From Desulfoglaeba alkanexedens ALDC (GTDB lineage: Bacteria > Desulfobacterota > Syntrophobacteria > Syntrophobacterales > DSM-9756), in contig NZ_CP040098.1 in NCBI RefSeq assembly GCF_005377625.1, positions 1,915,501 to 1,979,500 of the forward strand: 64,000 nt of DNA. The letters are read 5' to 3'. Each line of letters starts with the position of its first letter. The stretch's first letter is position 1. The translations under genes and the position numbers were made by a program. A model generated the notes under the pieces. The model was given only the letters and a program-made list of their open reading frames with translations. It was not told the DNA's origin and ran no database searches. Positions 8,961 to 18,673 of this stretch are shown in pieces.

Positions 8961-8973
8961 ACGAACAAGGCCC

Positions 8974-10314
8974 TCATCCCCGCAGGTAGCCCCATTGCAC
9001 CAGCCGGCGGTAGCAGTACTGAGCCATGGGGCCTTTCCGGACCTTCTTAAGCACGGCGTAGTAGGCGCGTGCCGCGTCTTCGCGCCGTCCCATGGCTTCG
9101 AAATTCCGTCCCTGGTAGAAGGTGACCTGGGGCTGGCCGGGGATGAGGCGCTCCGCCGCCTTGAGGTGGGTGAGACTGCGGGTGTAGTCTTCGCTTTCGA
9201 ACGCCAGGACCCCTGCCACGTAACGGCCGTGAAAGAGATCGGGGTAGAGCGAGACGGCGCGTTCCGCGGATTGGAGGGCCTGTTCTTCCAAGCCGGCTTC
9301 GCCTTCGGCGGCGGCCCGGTAGACCCAGATGAGGGCTTCGCGGGGAGCGCGAACCGTCGCTTCTTGAAACAGCTGAAGGGCCTGCCGGGAGTCTCCGTTC
9401 TTCATGGCCGTTTTTCCCTGGTCCATCAGGGCGTAAGCGGGCTGAACCTGGCGCAGGTACGCCGTGGCCTCGCGAAACGATGCTTCCCTCAGAGCTTCGG
9501 GGGTGCGAAGTTCCGGCCCGTACAGCGACAGCCGCTGGTTGGCGTCCGCCACCCGTTCCGACGTCAGTGGATGACTGGAGAAGTAGCTTTCGAGCAGGGA
9601 CGGTTGACGGTCCATTTCATCCATAAGCAGGGCCATGGCCTGGACAAAGCCCGCCGGGTTGTAGCCCGCGCGCGCCATGTAGTCCATGCCCAGCTTGTCG
9701 GCTTCCCGCTCCTGGTCACGGCTGTACTTGGCCAGGGTCAGGTTGACACCGAGGAGTCCGACCTGTCTGATCAGGCCGCCGGCGGGGACTGCGGCGGTCT
9801 GGAGGGCCGCCATGCCCACGGCGGAAAGGAGTCCCGAAAATACCTGACGGGTATAGGTGGCCAGATGATGAAGCGCCGCCACATGGCCGATTTCATGGCC
9901 CAGAACGCCCGCCAGTTGGGCTTCGTTTTCCATCCGGGCTACCATGCCGCGGGTGATGGAAATCTTTCCGCCCGGCAGCGCGTAAGCGTTGAGGTCCGAA
10001 CTGTTCACCACGTTGAAGGCATAGGGGAGGTTCGGCCGGTGGCTCACCGCGGCCAGGCGTTGCCCTATGGAGTTCACGTAGTCCTGGAGCGCCTCGTCCT
10101 GAAAAAGGCCGTAAGACAATTGTGTGTAGAGGGGGTAGAGCTTTGTACCGGCTTCGAGTTCCTGCTGCTCGCTCATGAGCGACAGCTGGGGCGTTCCCGT
10201 AACCGGATTGGTGGCGCATGCCGCGATGCCGCCCAGGGCAAACACAAGCACCGCGATCCCAATTCGGATGCCCGAAGTGGCTTCCGCTTTCGTTGTTCCA
10301 GAAAACCGCTTCAC
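8974..10314 (-). CDS. M48-family metalloprotease with TPR region (BepA-like lipoprotein)
   Basis: 446 residues from a GTG at 10314, chosen for the strong AAGGAGG just upstream. An N-terminal membrane-lipoprotein signal ends in GIAAC, with the lipidated Cys at about 33. The zinc site is HEIGH at 140-144 with the third ligand in QEREADKLG (Glu about 204). From about residue 300 helical TPR-like repeats follow, with about 446 residues in total, close to E. coli BepA (487). It probably degrades or assists outer-membrane proteins in the periplasm. It is the last gene of the TolC-HlyD-MacB operon (44-base gap), which is a sensible place for an outer-membrane quality factor. Confidence 0.85.
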   Translation of the reverse strand: MKRFSGTTKAEATSGIRIGIAVLVFALGGIAACATNPVTGTPQLSLMSEQQELEAGTKLYPLYTQLSYGLFQDEALQDYVNSIGQRLAAVSHRPNLPYAFNVVNSSDLNAYALPGGKISITRGMVARMENEAQLAGVLGHEIGHVAALHHLATYTRQVFSGLLSAVGMAALQTAAVPAGGLIRQVGLLGVNLTLAKYSRDQEREADKLGMDYMARAGYNPAGFVQAMALLMDEMDRQPSLLESYFSSHPLTSERVADANQRLSLYGPELRTPEALREASFREATAYLRQVQPAYALMDQGKTAMKNGDSRQALQLFQEATVRAPREALIWVYRAAAEGEAGLEEQALQSAERAVSLYPDLFHGRYVAGVLAFESEDYTRSLTHLKAAERLIPGQPQVTFYQGRNFEAMGRREDAARAYYAVLKKVRKGPMAQYCYRRLVQWGYLRG

Positions 10315-10358
10315 GGAACCCTCCTTCGATGTGTACCGTCTGATCGGTTCCAAGGCGT

Positions 10359-11423
10359 TCAGGGTTTTCTCACCAGTCGGAATCCCTGGTCGTTGCTTCG
10401 CCGCTGAGGGGAACTCAGGTGGTCTCGCCCGGCACAACGGACGAACTGCGGGCGGCTGTACCAGCTTCCTCCCCGGGTCACCCGAGCCGGTGCTCGATCG
10501 GTCACCACCGGGTTTTCCCGGGAATGCCCAGCGTAGGCTTCCGGATCGTAAACGTCCCGACACCATTCCCAGACGTTTCCCAACATGTCGTACAGACCGA
10601 ACCCGTTGGGGTGAAGCCGTCCCACCGGCGCCGTGTGGACGAACCCGTCGCTGCAGGGATGAATGGTCCAGGCCGGAAATACCGCCGCCGCCGTGCGGTC
10701 CGCCGCATTGGCATAACGGCAGGCTTCGCCCAGGTCGTCCCCCCAGTGGCGTGACGTGTCGGTTCCGGCACGGCAGGCCCATTCCCATTCGGCTTCCGTG
10801 GGAAGCCGGAAGGATCCGCGGCTTTCCCGGCTGAGCCATTCCGCCATAGCCGCGGCGTCGTTCCAGGAAACGTGCACCACGGGGTGGCGTTCATCCTGTT
10901 CGAAGCCGACACGGCGCCAGGAAAAGCCGCTTCGTGTTTCCCACCGGCCGGTGTAAACCCAGGAGTAGCCGTCTTTTTCGGCTTCCGTCACGTAGCCCGA
11001 AGCTTCCGTGAAGATCTGGAACTGCGCCCGGCTGACTTCATGGCGGCCCATCCAGAAACCGTCCACGCACACCTCATGCACCGGCCCTTCGTCGGGGTCC
11101 CGCCCCTCTTCCCCGGGCGGGCTGCCCATCCGGTAGCAGCCGCCGGGGATCCAGACGAACTGCATCCCGGTCACGGGTTCAATCCAGGTCTTGAGAGTGA
11201 TGGAGGCGACTTCCGCAGGACCCCGGTCCGCGGCGCCGCCTTCGGCGGTTTGCTGTGACGTCTCCCGAGGTGGCTTGACCCTCCGCAGAAGATCCGCACT
11301 CGTTTCCAACGGCCGGCGCAGAAAGTCGAGAGAAGGCTGCCCCCGATCCATTGCCGCCCATGTCGCCGGCAGGATGCCGGCCAGGAGGATGCCGGCGAGA
11401 AACCATTTGACCCTTGATGTCAT
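10359..11423 (-). CDS. FGE/SUMF1-fold exported protein lacking the catalytic cysteines
   Basis: 354 residues. There is an N-terminal signal peptide (MTSRVKWFLAGILLAG). From about residue 80 a full formylglycine-generating-enzyme fold follows: FVWIPGGCYRMGS, GRHEVSRAQF, HPVVHVSWNDA, RLPTEAEWEWACRAG, GLYDMLGNVWEWC and VTRGGSWYSRPQF. True FGE uses two Cys just after RGGSW; here those positions are not Cys, so a ligand-binding or structural role is more likely than sulfatase maturation. It is read in the same operon as the efflux genes (36-base gap from the permease). Confidence 0.85.
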   Translation of the reverse strand: MTSRVKWFLAGILLAGILPATWAAMDRGQPSLDFLRRPLETSADLLRRVKPPRETSQQTAEGGAADRGPAEVASITLKTWIEPVTGMQFVWIPGGCYRMGSPPGEEGRDPDEGPVHEVCVDGFWMGRHEVSRAQFQIFTEASGYVTEAEKDGYSWVYTGRWETRSGFSWRRVGFEQDERHPVVHVSWNDAAAMAEWLSRESRGSFRLPTEAEWEWACRAGTDTSRHWGDDLGEACRYANAADRTAAAVFPAWTIHPCSDGFVHTAPVGRLHPNGFGLYDMLGNVWEWCRDVYDPEAYAGHSRENPVVTDRAPARVTRGGSWYSRPQFVRCAGRDHLSSPQRRSNDQGFRLVRKP

Positions 11424-11459
11424 ATCCCGACCGCGATCCCTTCGTGGGCTGTTCCTGCT

Positions 11460-12686
11460 TCATGCCGATCGGATGACGTCTACCGGCTGGACGGCCACGG
11501 CACGCCGCGAAGGGTAGATCCCGGCCATGACGCCCACGGCGACCGAGGCGACGAAGGCAAACACCAGACCGAACCAGGAAACCTGGAAGGGAAACCTGAG
11601 GATCCGAAAGAGGATCGTGCTGAAAAGGAAGCCGCAAACGATGCCCACTAAGCCGCCGCTCAGTGAAATGAACGAAGACTCCATCAGAAACTGCCAGACA
11701 ATGTCTCGTTTCCGCGACCCGACCGCCCGGCGTATGCCGATTTCCAGGCGTCGTTCGTTGACCATGAGAATCATGATGGAAAGAATACCGATGCCTCCGA
11801 TGGCAAAGGAGACCGTCGCGGAAATGCGCCCCAGCAGACGGATCATATCCGTGGCCTGGGATTTGAGCGACAGGACGTCCTTCATGTCGATGACGGTGAA
11901 GTCGTCGTCCTCTCCGGGGCTGATACGATGGCGTTTGCGCAGCAGGGCTTCGATCTCCTTGATGGCCCCGGGAATGGCTCTTTCGTCGGAAACCCGCACG
12001 TAGACGGTTGAAAGGAACGTCTGGTTGACGAACCGTTTCAAGTACGTGTTCAGCGGGACGAAGATTTGATTGTCCTGATCGAAACCGGAAATATCCGCTC
12101 CTTTTTCCTCCATGACCCCGATCACGCGGCAGGGAATGGAACGGATCAAAACCGATTCGCCGATGGGGTCACGGCTTCCAAAAAGCTTTTCCGCCACCTT
12201 GTGGCCCAGCACCGCGACCTTTCGGATGGCCGCATCGTCGGCCTCCGTGAAAAAGCTGCCGTGCTTGACGCGGAAATTGCGTATTTGCGGATAGTTGGGA
12301 GTCACGCCGGCGATGAGCGTTGCGGAGAGAGCCACGGACCCGAAGCGGACCCCGAACGTCTTACTTCCCGAAGGGGAAACGTCCTCCACGAATCTGGTCT
12401 GATGGTGAATGGCCCAGGCGTCTTCCAAGGTCAGGTTGTTCGCCTGGCTGATGAGACTCAGGCGGATGCTGAATCGGTGTACCGTGCCGCTTTGCACGAT
12501 GACCAGGTTTTCGCCCAGGGCCGCGATCTCAACCTGGGTCTTTTTGGCCATGGTACTCGAAAGATTGGAAACCACCACCAGGGAAAACGTTCCCAGAAAG
12601 ACGCCCAGCACCGCAAGGGCCGTCCGCGTTTTGAAATGGGCCAGGGAACGCCGGGCGATGGAAAGATTCAACCAGATCCGCTTCAT
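11460..12686 (-). CDS. MacB/FtsX-type ABC transporter permease, second of a pair
   Basis: 408 residues. N-terminal helix (RTALAVLGVFLGTFSLVVV), a large periplasmic MacB core domain (residues ~45-270), then three C-terminal helices with the FtsX pattern ending in AVAVQPVDVIRSA. In MacB the permease is fused to its ATPase; here it is separate and a second, similar permease lies just upstream (27-base gap), so the channel is probably a heterodimer. It belongs to a tripartite export operon; the substrate cannot be read from sequence. Confidence 0.85.
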   Translation of the reverse strand: MKRIWLNLSIARRSLAHFKTRTALAVLGVFLGTFSLVVVSNLSSTMAKKTQVEIAALGENLVIVQSGTVHRFSIRLSLISQANNLTLEDAWAIHHQTRFVEDVSPSGSKTFGVRFGSVALSATLIAGVTPNYPQIRNFRVKHGSFFTEADDAAIRKVAVLGHKVAEKLFGSRDPIGESVLIRSIPCRVIGVMEEKGADISGFDQDNQIFVPLNTYLKRFVNQTFLSTVYVRVSDERAIPGAIKEIEALLRKRHRISPGEDDDFTVIDMKDVLSLKSQATDMIRLLGRISATVSFAIGGIGILSIMILMVNERRLEIGIRRAVGSRKRDIVWQFLMESSFISLSGGLVGIVCGFLFSTILFRILRFPFQVSWFGLVFAFVASVAVGVMAGIYPSRRAVAVQPVDVIRSA

Positions 12687-12713
12687 GGCTGGTCCGGGAA
12701 CACTGCAGGGCTT

Positions 12714-13931
12714 TCAGACGTTTCGGATCGCATCGATGGGGTTCACCAGGGCGGCGCGCGAAGCCGGCTGCAGCCCGAAAATCAGGCCGATCAAAAGCGA
12801 AAGGCCGAACCCCGCGGCAAACGCCTTCCACGAAAAATACATGGGGAAATCCGCCACGAACGTGAGCAGACGCGCAGCGACCAGACCTCCGACGAAGCCG
12901 ACCACACCCCCCATGCCCGTAAGGATAACCGATTCGCCCAGGAACTGGAAAAGGATGTCCCGGCGCCTGGCTCCCACCGAACGCCGAAGGCCGATTTCCC
13001 GCCGCCGTTCGTTGACGGACAGAAGGAACAGGTTGGCGAGGACGAAGCCCGCCACCACCAGCGACATGATGCCGGTGATGCCTAGAAAAACGACTAGAGA
13101 CCCGGTGAGGGCCACCAGAAATTTCACGATTTCCCGTGGGGAGATGATTCGAAAGTCGTCGGGTTCTCCGGGCGGCGTCCGATGGCGCTCCCTCAGGAAC
13201 CGCCTCAGTTCCTCCTGGTGCCGTTCCATGTCGGCGGCGTCCAGGAAGCGGACCCGTACGGACGAAACATAGGTGGTTTCATTGAGGATCTTTCGCATGA
13301 CGGTGGTGAGCGGCATGATTATTCGGTCGTCCATGCTGTGCCCGGCGGGGCTGGTGCCTCGTTCTTCCAACACGCCCACCACGCGCACCGGAATGTTTCG
13401 GACGAAAATGTATTTTCCTACGGGGGCCACCGCGCCGAAGAGCTGTTCCACCACGTAGGTTCCAACCAGGGCGATATTTTTGAGGGTCTGGACGTCACGG
13501 TCTGTGAGGTCGGTTCCTTCGACCACGGGCCAGCTCCACATCCGGCTGTAATCGCCCGTGGATCCGACAATCGTGGTCTGGTGCTTGCGGTTTCCGTAGG
13601 AAACGGTCACCCCCCGCGTCGAACTCATGGGCACCACCAGGTAGGCCGTCGGAAAACTCTCCCGGATCGCTTCCACGTCTTCCACGGAAATGGTCTTTTC
13701 CCGGACGCCGATGGCACGGGATTCTTCGCTGCCGCCGACGATCAGCATGGAATCCGGACCGAACCGTTCCACGATCTCAAAAGCCTTGCGGTAGGCTCCT
13801 TCCGTGGCCCCCACGATGATCGTGATGGAGGCGATGCCCAGCGCGACGCTCAACAGGCAGAAAAACCCCCGAAGTTTGAAGGCGAAAACCGCCTTCAAGG
13901 ACTGGTGCAACAGAGTTCCCCACCGTTTCAT
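12714..13931 (-). CDS. MacB/FtsX-type ABC transporter permease, first of a pair
   Basis: 405 residues with the same layout as its neighbour: one N-terminal helix after [19 protein letters not shown], a periplasmic domain with the conserved VVEQLFGAVAPVGKYI segment, then three C-terminal helices with VNERRREIGLRRSVGARRRD, the cytoplasmic coupling motif of FtsX-type permeases. Start codon overlaps the stop of the ATPase gene by four bases. Together with the ATPase and adaptor it forms an inner-membrane mechanotransmission-type pump. Confidence 0.86.
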   Translation of the reverse strand: MKRWGTLLHQSLKAVFAFKLRGFFCLLSVALGIASITIIVGATEGAYRKAFEIVERFGPDSMLIVGGSEESRAIGVREKTISVEDVEAIRESFPTAYLVVPMSSTRGVTVSYGNRKHQTTIVGSTGDYSRMWSWPVVEGTDLTDRDVQTLKNIALVGTYVVEQLFGAVAPVGKYIFVRNIPVRVVGVLEERGTSPAGHSMDDRIIMPLTTVMRKILNETTYVSSVRVRFLDAADMERHQEELRRFLRERHRTPPGEPDDFRIISPREIVKFLVALTGSLVVFLGITGIMSLVVAGFVLANLFLLSVNERRREIGLRRSVGARRRDILFQFLGESVILTGMGGVVGFVGGLVAARLLTFVADFPMYFSWKAFAAGFGLSLLIGLIFGLQPASRAALVNPIDAIRNV

Positions 13932-14632
13932 GGCGCTTCGCCGGAGTTCAAGATGGTGCCGTCGCGGATCTGGATGATCCGCTGAGCGTATCCCGCCACC
14001 TTGCGGTCATGGGTGATCACCACCAGGGTTTTCCCCTGCTGGTGCATCCCGGAAAGCAGTTCCATGATTTCCGATGCGGTACGGCTGTCCAGCGCCCCCG
14101 TGGGTTCGTCGGCCAGGATCAGCTCCGGGTCGTTCATGAGCGCGCGCGCGATGGCGACCCGTTGCTGCTGGCCGCCGGACAGCCGGGCCGGCTTGAAGTC
14201 GGCCCGATCCTTCAGGCCTACCAGCTCCAGGAGCTCCAGGGCTCTTTCCCGGAACCCGTCGCGGCGCCGTTCCAGGTAGAGCGTGGGCAGCAGTACGTTT
14301 TCGAGGGCTGTAGCGTAGGCAAGCAGGTTGAAGCTCTGAAAGACAAACCCCAGGTGTTCGCTCCGCATCATGGACAGTTCGTCATCGGAAAACGCGCTTA
14401 CGTCCGTTCCGGCAAGCACGTAGCGCCCGGACGTGGCCACGTCGAGGCATCCTAGGATGTTCATGAGCGTCGTCTTGCCGGATCCGGACGGGCCCATGAC
14501 GGCGACGAATTCCCCGGGCTCGATCCGCAGGTCGATGCCCTTGAGGACTTCCACCTCCAGGTCGGCTATCAGGTAAGTCTTTCGGACGTTTTCCATCAGG
14601 CACAGGGTCATGGCGATGCCATCCGGCTGCAA
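13928..14632 (-). CDS. ABC transporter ATP-binding protein (LolD/MacB type)
   Basis: 234 residues. Complete ATPase: Walker [11 protein letters not shown] near residue 47, signature [15 protein letters not shown], Walker [13 protein letters not shown], switch His in VITHD. The [12 protein letters not shown]-loop is the MacB/LolD form. The start is uncertain: ATG 14632, 14611 or 14596 are all in frame and none has a clear ribosome site. It lies 136 bases after the adaptor gene and overlaps the first permease gene. Confidence 0.87.
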   Translation of the reverse strand: MQPDGIAMTLCLMENVRKTYLIADLEVEVLKGIDLRIEPGEFVAVMGPSGSGKTTLMNILGCLDVATSGRYVLAGTDVSAFSDDELSMMRSEHLGFVFQSFNLLAYATALENVLLPTLYLERRRDGFRERALELLELVGLKDRADFKPARLSGGQQQRVAIARALMNDPELILADEPTGALDSRTASEIMELLSGMHQQGKTLVVITHDRKVAGYAQRIIQIRDGTILNSGEAP

Positions 14633-14768
14633 TCAGAGTCGCAAAGGCGGTGGACGACGGCCGCATCCGACGGCCGCTGTTCCGATTTCAGGATGGGAAC
14701 GTTTCGCCGGCCGCGCCGGCCTCCGCCCGTCGCCGGCGTCGGGTCGGCTGATTCCATCACGTGTCGAC

Positions 14769-15956
14769 TCATCGCCTGCCGGGGGCCGACGGCGGAAGGA
14801 CCAGCCGTGTGGCCACCGTGTCCCCTTCCTTCACGCCCGAGAGTATCTCCGTCCGGTCTTCGCCTCGGACGCCCACCGTGACTTCCTGCTTTTCCACGCT
14901 GCGGGGCCCCAGGACGCGATAGACGACCTGTCTGCCGTTTTCATATTTCACGGCGGCGTTGGAGACCGTGAGAACGCCTTCTTTGCGCGAAAGGATGATC
15001 TTGCAGTACGTGGTCATTTCGGGGCGAAGCATCAGCGCGTCTTCTTTCGGTACTTTCACAATGGCCAAGTAATAGACGATGTTGTCGCGAACCGTCGGCT
15101 GCGTGTAAATCTTTTCGATCACTCCGTGAAAGACTCTGCCGGGATGGGTGTCCACCGAATACTCCACCGAAACTCCGAGGCGCACGCGCCCCACGTCCGT
15201 TTCGTCCACATAGATCTGCATCTCCAGAAGCGTCGGATCCATGACGGTGACCAGGTTCGCCACCTGGAGTCCCGTTACGATGGTTTCGCCCTTTTGGGCG
15301 GTGACTTCCGTCACCACGCCCCCGATGGGCGCGAGAACCCGCGTGTAGGAAAGCCGAATCTCCTGCTGGGCGATCTGAGCTTCGATTTCTTCGATCCGGG
15401 CCTTGGCGATTTCGCGCTCCGTGCGATATTCGTCCAGCAGCGCCTTCAACGTGGCGTCCGCCGCCTCAAACTCGCTCTTCGCCCGGTCTACGGCATCTTG
15501 GGTCGTGAATTCCTGTTCGATAAGGGCCTTTTCGCGTGAATAATCGACTCGGGCGAATTCGAGCCTGGCGCGGGCTTCACGGATGCGTTCCGGAAAGGTG
15601 GTTTCCACCTGGTCCAGCGTGGACCGGGCGGCTTCCAAGGCGGCGCGCTCGCCGGCCAGGGCCTTTTGGATTTCCCGGTCGTCGATCCGGGCGACAAGGT
15701 CCCCCGGTTGCACTTCATCGCCCACCTTCACCGGCATGTCGTGGATTTCGCCGGTGGCCCGGGCCCCGATCTTGACCAAGGCGCCCACCTGCGGCTTGAT
15801 GATTCCGGTGGCCACCAATACATCCCGAATGTCCGCCAGGGCCGCACGGTCCGTTTCAACCACCTCGATCCGGGATTTCCGGGAACGATTCTGATAGGCC
15901 CACCAGCCGGCGCCTCCGACGGCGATCACGAGCAACACGGCGATCCAGCGTTTCAC
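14769..15956 (-). CDS. HlyD/MacA-type periplasmic adaptor subunit
   Basis: 395 residues starting at GTG 15956, overlapping the TolC-like stop (GTGA). One N-terminal membrane anchor (WIAVLLVIAVGGAGWWAY), then the lipoyl half-motif with PVKVGDEVQPGDLVARID, a coiled-coil hairpin of about 100 residues (ALEAARSTLDQVETTF and following), the second lipoyl half (LAPIGGVVTEVTAQKGET), and beta-barrel and membrane-proximal domains ending VKEGDTVATRLV. It joins the MacB-type pump to the outer-membrane channel. Confidence 0.88.
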   Translation of the reverse strand: MKRWIAVLLVIAVGGAGWWAYQNRSRKSRIEVVETDRAALADIRDVLVATGIIKPQVGALVKIGARATGEIHDMPVKVGDEVQPGDLVARIDDREIQKALAGERAALEAARSTLDQVETTFPERIREARARLEFARVDYSREKALIEQEFTTQDAVDRAKSEFEAADATLKALLDEYRTEREIAKARIEEIEAQIAQQEIRLSYTRVLAPIGGVVTEVTAQKGETIVTGLQVANLVTVMDPTLLEMQIYVDETDVGRVRLGVSVEYSVDTHPGRVFHGVIEKIYTQPTVRDNIVYYLAIVKVPKEDALMLRPEMTTYCKIILSRKEGVLTVSNAAVKYENGRQVVYRVLGPRSVEKQEVTVGVRGEDRTEILSGVKEGDTVATRLVLPPSAPGRR

Positions 15957-17263
15957 GGTGCGGAGGCTCCTTCAAAGCTCAACGGGTCGAACAGGAAGAT
16001 TCCAGCGGCCCGCTCCAGTTGCGCCCATGAAACCCAGACGTTGCGCCTGGAATCGACCAGCTGTTCCCGAGCCGTGGCGAGGGCGCTTTCCGCCTGGACG
16101 AGCGACAGGATGTCCCCCTTTCCCACCTTGTACTCTCCAAAGGCCTGCCGGTAGTTGTGTTCGGCCTGCCGGAGCTGTTCTTCGGCGGTACGGACGTTGC
16201 GCATGGCCGTCACGACGTCTTCGTAGCGATTGTTCACTTCCACCCGTACCTGGCGCTTCAATTCTTCGAAGCGTGCTTCCGATGCGGCTACCTGGTGGCC
16301 TGCCGAGAGGCGGTTGGTGAACTTGTTCCATTCGAATAAGTTCCAGCGGGCGACGAGCCCGACACTGGTTTGCTCATTGGAAAGGCCGCCGAATTGGGTG
16401 CTTTCCGTCTCCGAATAAGCCACCTGAGCTTCCAGAGCCGGGAGGAAAGGGCTCAGGGTTTTCGCCTTCTCGGCCTCCGCGATCTGGATGTCCTGTTCCG
16501 CCTGCTGCACCATCGGCCGCTTCAAGGCGACCTGGGTGTAAAATGCCCGTTCGGCAAGCGTCCCGTCGGGATCCAGCGAGCCTTCCAAGTCGAAAGAGGT
16601 TTCCAGGGGGCGGCCCGCCAGGGAGTTCAACGTGGCCAGCGACTTGTTCAGCTCCCCTTCCGCCTGGATTTTCTGAAATCGGGCCTGCTCCAGGCGAACC
16701 GAGGCCTGGAGTACGTCGGAACGCTTGGCTACCCCGAATCGGAACCGCCCTTCCGCCACGTCCAGGACCGTCTGAGCATCCTGCACCTGGAGTATGCGTT
16801 GATCGAGAATGTCGTTCTGTGCAAGGGTGTCGTAGAAGGCCACCTTCACGTCCCTTTCCACATCCAGGAAGACCTTGCGAAGCTCCTCCTGGTCCGAATC
16901 CAGGCGGATCGAAGCGATCTTCCGGTCCGCACGGCGAATCCCTCCGTCGTAGAGGGTATAATTCACGGCGGCGGTTCCCTGTTCGGTGTGGTAGCTGTCC
17001 TCCTGTGAATCCACGGAATCGGCCGTTCCCGTAAGGTCCAGGGAAGGAAGGTAGGGCGAAAGGGACCCGGATTTGAGCGCTTTGCTGGAATCGATCTGCC
17101 TGCGGGCGGCTGCGATGGAAGGCAGCTTCCCGAGCGCCGCCTCGACGGCTTCCCGGAGTGTCAACGCCGGTGCCTGGAACCCCCAGCCCAGCACCAACAA
17201 AAAAAGGAGCACTGCGGCGGCTTGCGCTTTTCGCCGTCTCCAATGCCGCCTCTTGGGATTCAT
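15953..17263 (-). CDS. TolC-family outer-membrane efflux protein
   Basis: 436 residues from ATG 17263, preferred over a TTG 13 codons upstream because it leads directly into a signal peptide (basic KRRHWRRRK, hydrophobic core, cut after APA). Two TolC repeats are visible: LREAVEAAL near the start and long amphipathic helices with LDVAEGRFRFGVAKRSDVLQ, and the second half with FGEYKVGKGDILSLVQAESAL. First gene of the seven-gene operon down to 8974, so it is the export duct for the MacB-type pump. Confidence 0.88.
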   Translation of the reverse strand: MNPKRRHWRRRKAQAAAVLLFLLVLGWGFQAPALTLREAVEAALGKLPSIAAARRQIDSSKALKSGSLSPYLPSLDLTGTADSVDSQEDSYHTEQGTAAVNYTLYDGGIRRADRKIASIRLDSDQEELRKVFLDVERDVKVAFYDTLAQNDILDQRILQVQDAQTVLDVAEGRFRFGVAKRSDVLQASVRLEQARFQKIQAEGELNKSLATLNSLAGRPLETSFDLEGSLDPDGTLAERAFYTQVALKRPMVQQAEQDIQIAEAEKAKTLSPFLPALEAQVAYSETESTQFGGLSNEQTSVGLVARWNLFEWNKFTNRLSAGHQVAASEARFEELKRQVRVEVNNRYEDVVTAMRNVRTAEEQLRQAEHNYRQAFGEYKVGKGDILSLVQAESALATAREQLVDSRRNVWVSWAQLERAAGIFLFDPLSFEGASAP

Positions 17264-17792
17264 TCGAACGCTCGCCTTGTAGAAGCGGGAACCATGGACC
17301 AAACACGCCTTGACGATCGGACCCTCACATCGAAGCCGTTTTCCGGGGCTGCTCCCGCCGTTCGGGCCGGACAGGCGTCCGTCAGCGATTATGCCATGAA
17401 AAACCGAGAGGAAAAAGACCTATCCCCGTGACCGGATCGGCGGGACGGCGCTTCGGCGCGGCCACCCGCTGACCCGGTTACGAAAGAGGCCTTCGAGGCT
17501 TGCGGTGAAGACTGCACGCAAACCGGTTTGACGCCGGGTTGACCAGTATGCAGCAGTCTTTAGTGGGTAAACATAAGCCATGATCTTTGCTACAGACTTG
17601 GTAATCAAGTTCTCCTCGCCCCCAAGCTCCGGCTTGGGAACGGCCTCATGGGAATCGAAGCTGGAGCTTCTGCACAGCTGTGTTCCCAAGCTGGAGCTTG
17701 GGAACAAGGGAAAATCGGCATTCCCGGACAGGCTCCTAGAACCCTTGCAGGACCCGTTATCGGAATCGCCCTGCCGGTGGGCACCCGGGTCT
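17264..17792. other. Spacer: operon promoter region plus repeat
   Basis: 529 bases without a convincing gene. The right part of the TolC-operon promoter must lie here. From about 17570 to 17736 it is repeat DNA (listed separately). Reading frames through it mirror repeats and look non-coding. Confidence 0.6.
17570..17736 (+). repeat. Dispersed repeat with three-hairpin core
   Basis: Core at 17619-17708: a palindrome variant CCCAAGCTCCGGCTTGGG, an AAGCTGGAGCTT hairpin and the palindrome CCCAAGCTGGAGCTTGGG (17685-17702). It is followed by the element end ATCGGCATTCCCGGACAGG to CTCCTAG near 17736. The left flank (TAAGCCATGATCTTTGCT) matches the inverted flank of the repeat near 20440. Confidence 0.75.
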
Positions 17793-18650
17793 CTATTTCG
17801 CGTATTCGTAGAAACCCTTTCCGCTCTTCCTCCCCAGATACCCCGCTCGAACCATCTTTCGAAGCAGCGGGGCGGGCCGGTACTTGGCTTCGCCGAGCTC
17901 CCGGTGGAGTCCTTCCAGGACGAAGAGCAGGGTGTCGAGGCCCACCATGTCGGCAAGGGCCAGCGGACCGATGGGATGATTGGCACCAAGGGTCATGGCG
18001 CGATCGATGTCTTCCGCCGAAGCGATCCCTTCCGAATAGACGAAGATCGCCTCGTTGACCATGGGGCATAGGATCCGGTTAACGGCGAAGCCCGGAGCTT
18101 CCTTCACTTCCACCGGGATCTTGCCGACGGCCTCCACGACGGCCTTGGCGCTTTCGAAGGTCTCATCGTCGGTCAGGAAGCCTCGAATGAGTTCGACGAG
18201 CTTCATGACCGGTACGGGATTGAAGAAATGCATGCCGATGACCTTCTGCGGCCGCCGGGTCACCGAGGCCATTTCCGTGATGGACAGCCCCGACGTGTTG
18301 GACGCGAAAATGGTCTGCGGCGGGCAGAGTTCGTCCAGTTCCCTGAAGACGGTTTTCTTCACGTCCATGTTCTCGATCACTGCTTCAATGACCAGGTCCG
18401 CGTCGGCGGCTGCCTGTTTGAGATCCACCGTGCCCTTGATGCGCTGTATCACGGCGTCCGCCGTGTTCCGGTCCATCTTCCCCTTGGAAACCGCCCGGTC
18501 CAGGTTCTTCTTGATTCCATCCAGCCCGGCCCGAACGAAGCGGTCTTCGATGTCCCGAAGGCTCACGGAATATCCCGCTTCGGCCAACGCCTGGGCGATT
18601 CCGGCACCCATGATTCCAGCTCCCAACACGCAGACTTTCCTGATTTCCAT
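17793..18650 (-). CDS. hbd: 3-hydroxyacyl-CoA (3-hydroxybutyryl-CoA) dehydrogenase
   Basis: 285 residues from ATG 18650, with AGGAGG upstream; the longer frame is repeat-free but unlike the family. NAD-binding Rossmann motif GAGIMGAGIA at about 9-18. Catalytic region SNTSGLSITEMA and the active-site IGMHFFNPVPVMKLVELI (His about 140). C-terminal dimer domain with NRILCPMVNEA, ANHPIGPLALADMVGLD and GRKSGKGFYEY. It oxidises (S)-3-hydroxyacyl-CoA with NAD+ in butyrate/fatty-acid-type metabolism. It is alone apart from a truncated TetR gene just upstream. Confidence 0.9.
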   Translation of the reverse strand: MEIRKVCVLGAGIMGAGIAQALAEAGYSVSLRDIEDRFVRAGLDGIKKNLDRAVSKGKMDRNTADAVIQRIKGTVDLKQAAADADLVIEAVIENMDVKKTVFRELDELCPPQTIFASNTSGLSITEMASVTRRPQKVIGMHFFNPVPVMKLVELIRGFLTDDETFESAKAVVEAVGKIPVEVKEAPGFAVNRILCPMVNEAIFVYSEGIASAEDIDRAMTLGANHPIGPLALADMVGLDTLLFVLEGLHRELGEAKYRPAPLLRKMVRAGYLGRKSGKGFYEYAK

Positions 18651-18673
18651 GCCAAGACCTCCTTTTCTTGAAA

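Noticed and set aside
10315-10839. Upstream in-frame extension of the M48 protease gene
   Set aside because: It would overlap the FGE-fold gene on the same strand by about 480 bases; the GTG at 10314 has a strong ribosome site and leads straight into a lipoprotein signal.
17420-17989. 189-codon minus-strand frame across the spacer and the 3' end of hbd
   Set aside because: Half of it is repeat DNA and half is an out-of-phase reading of hbd.
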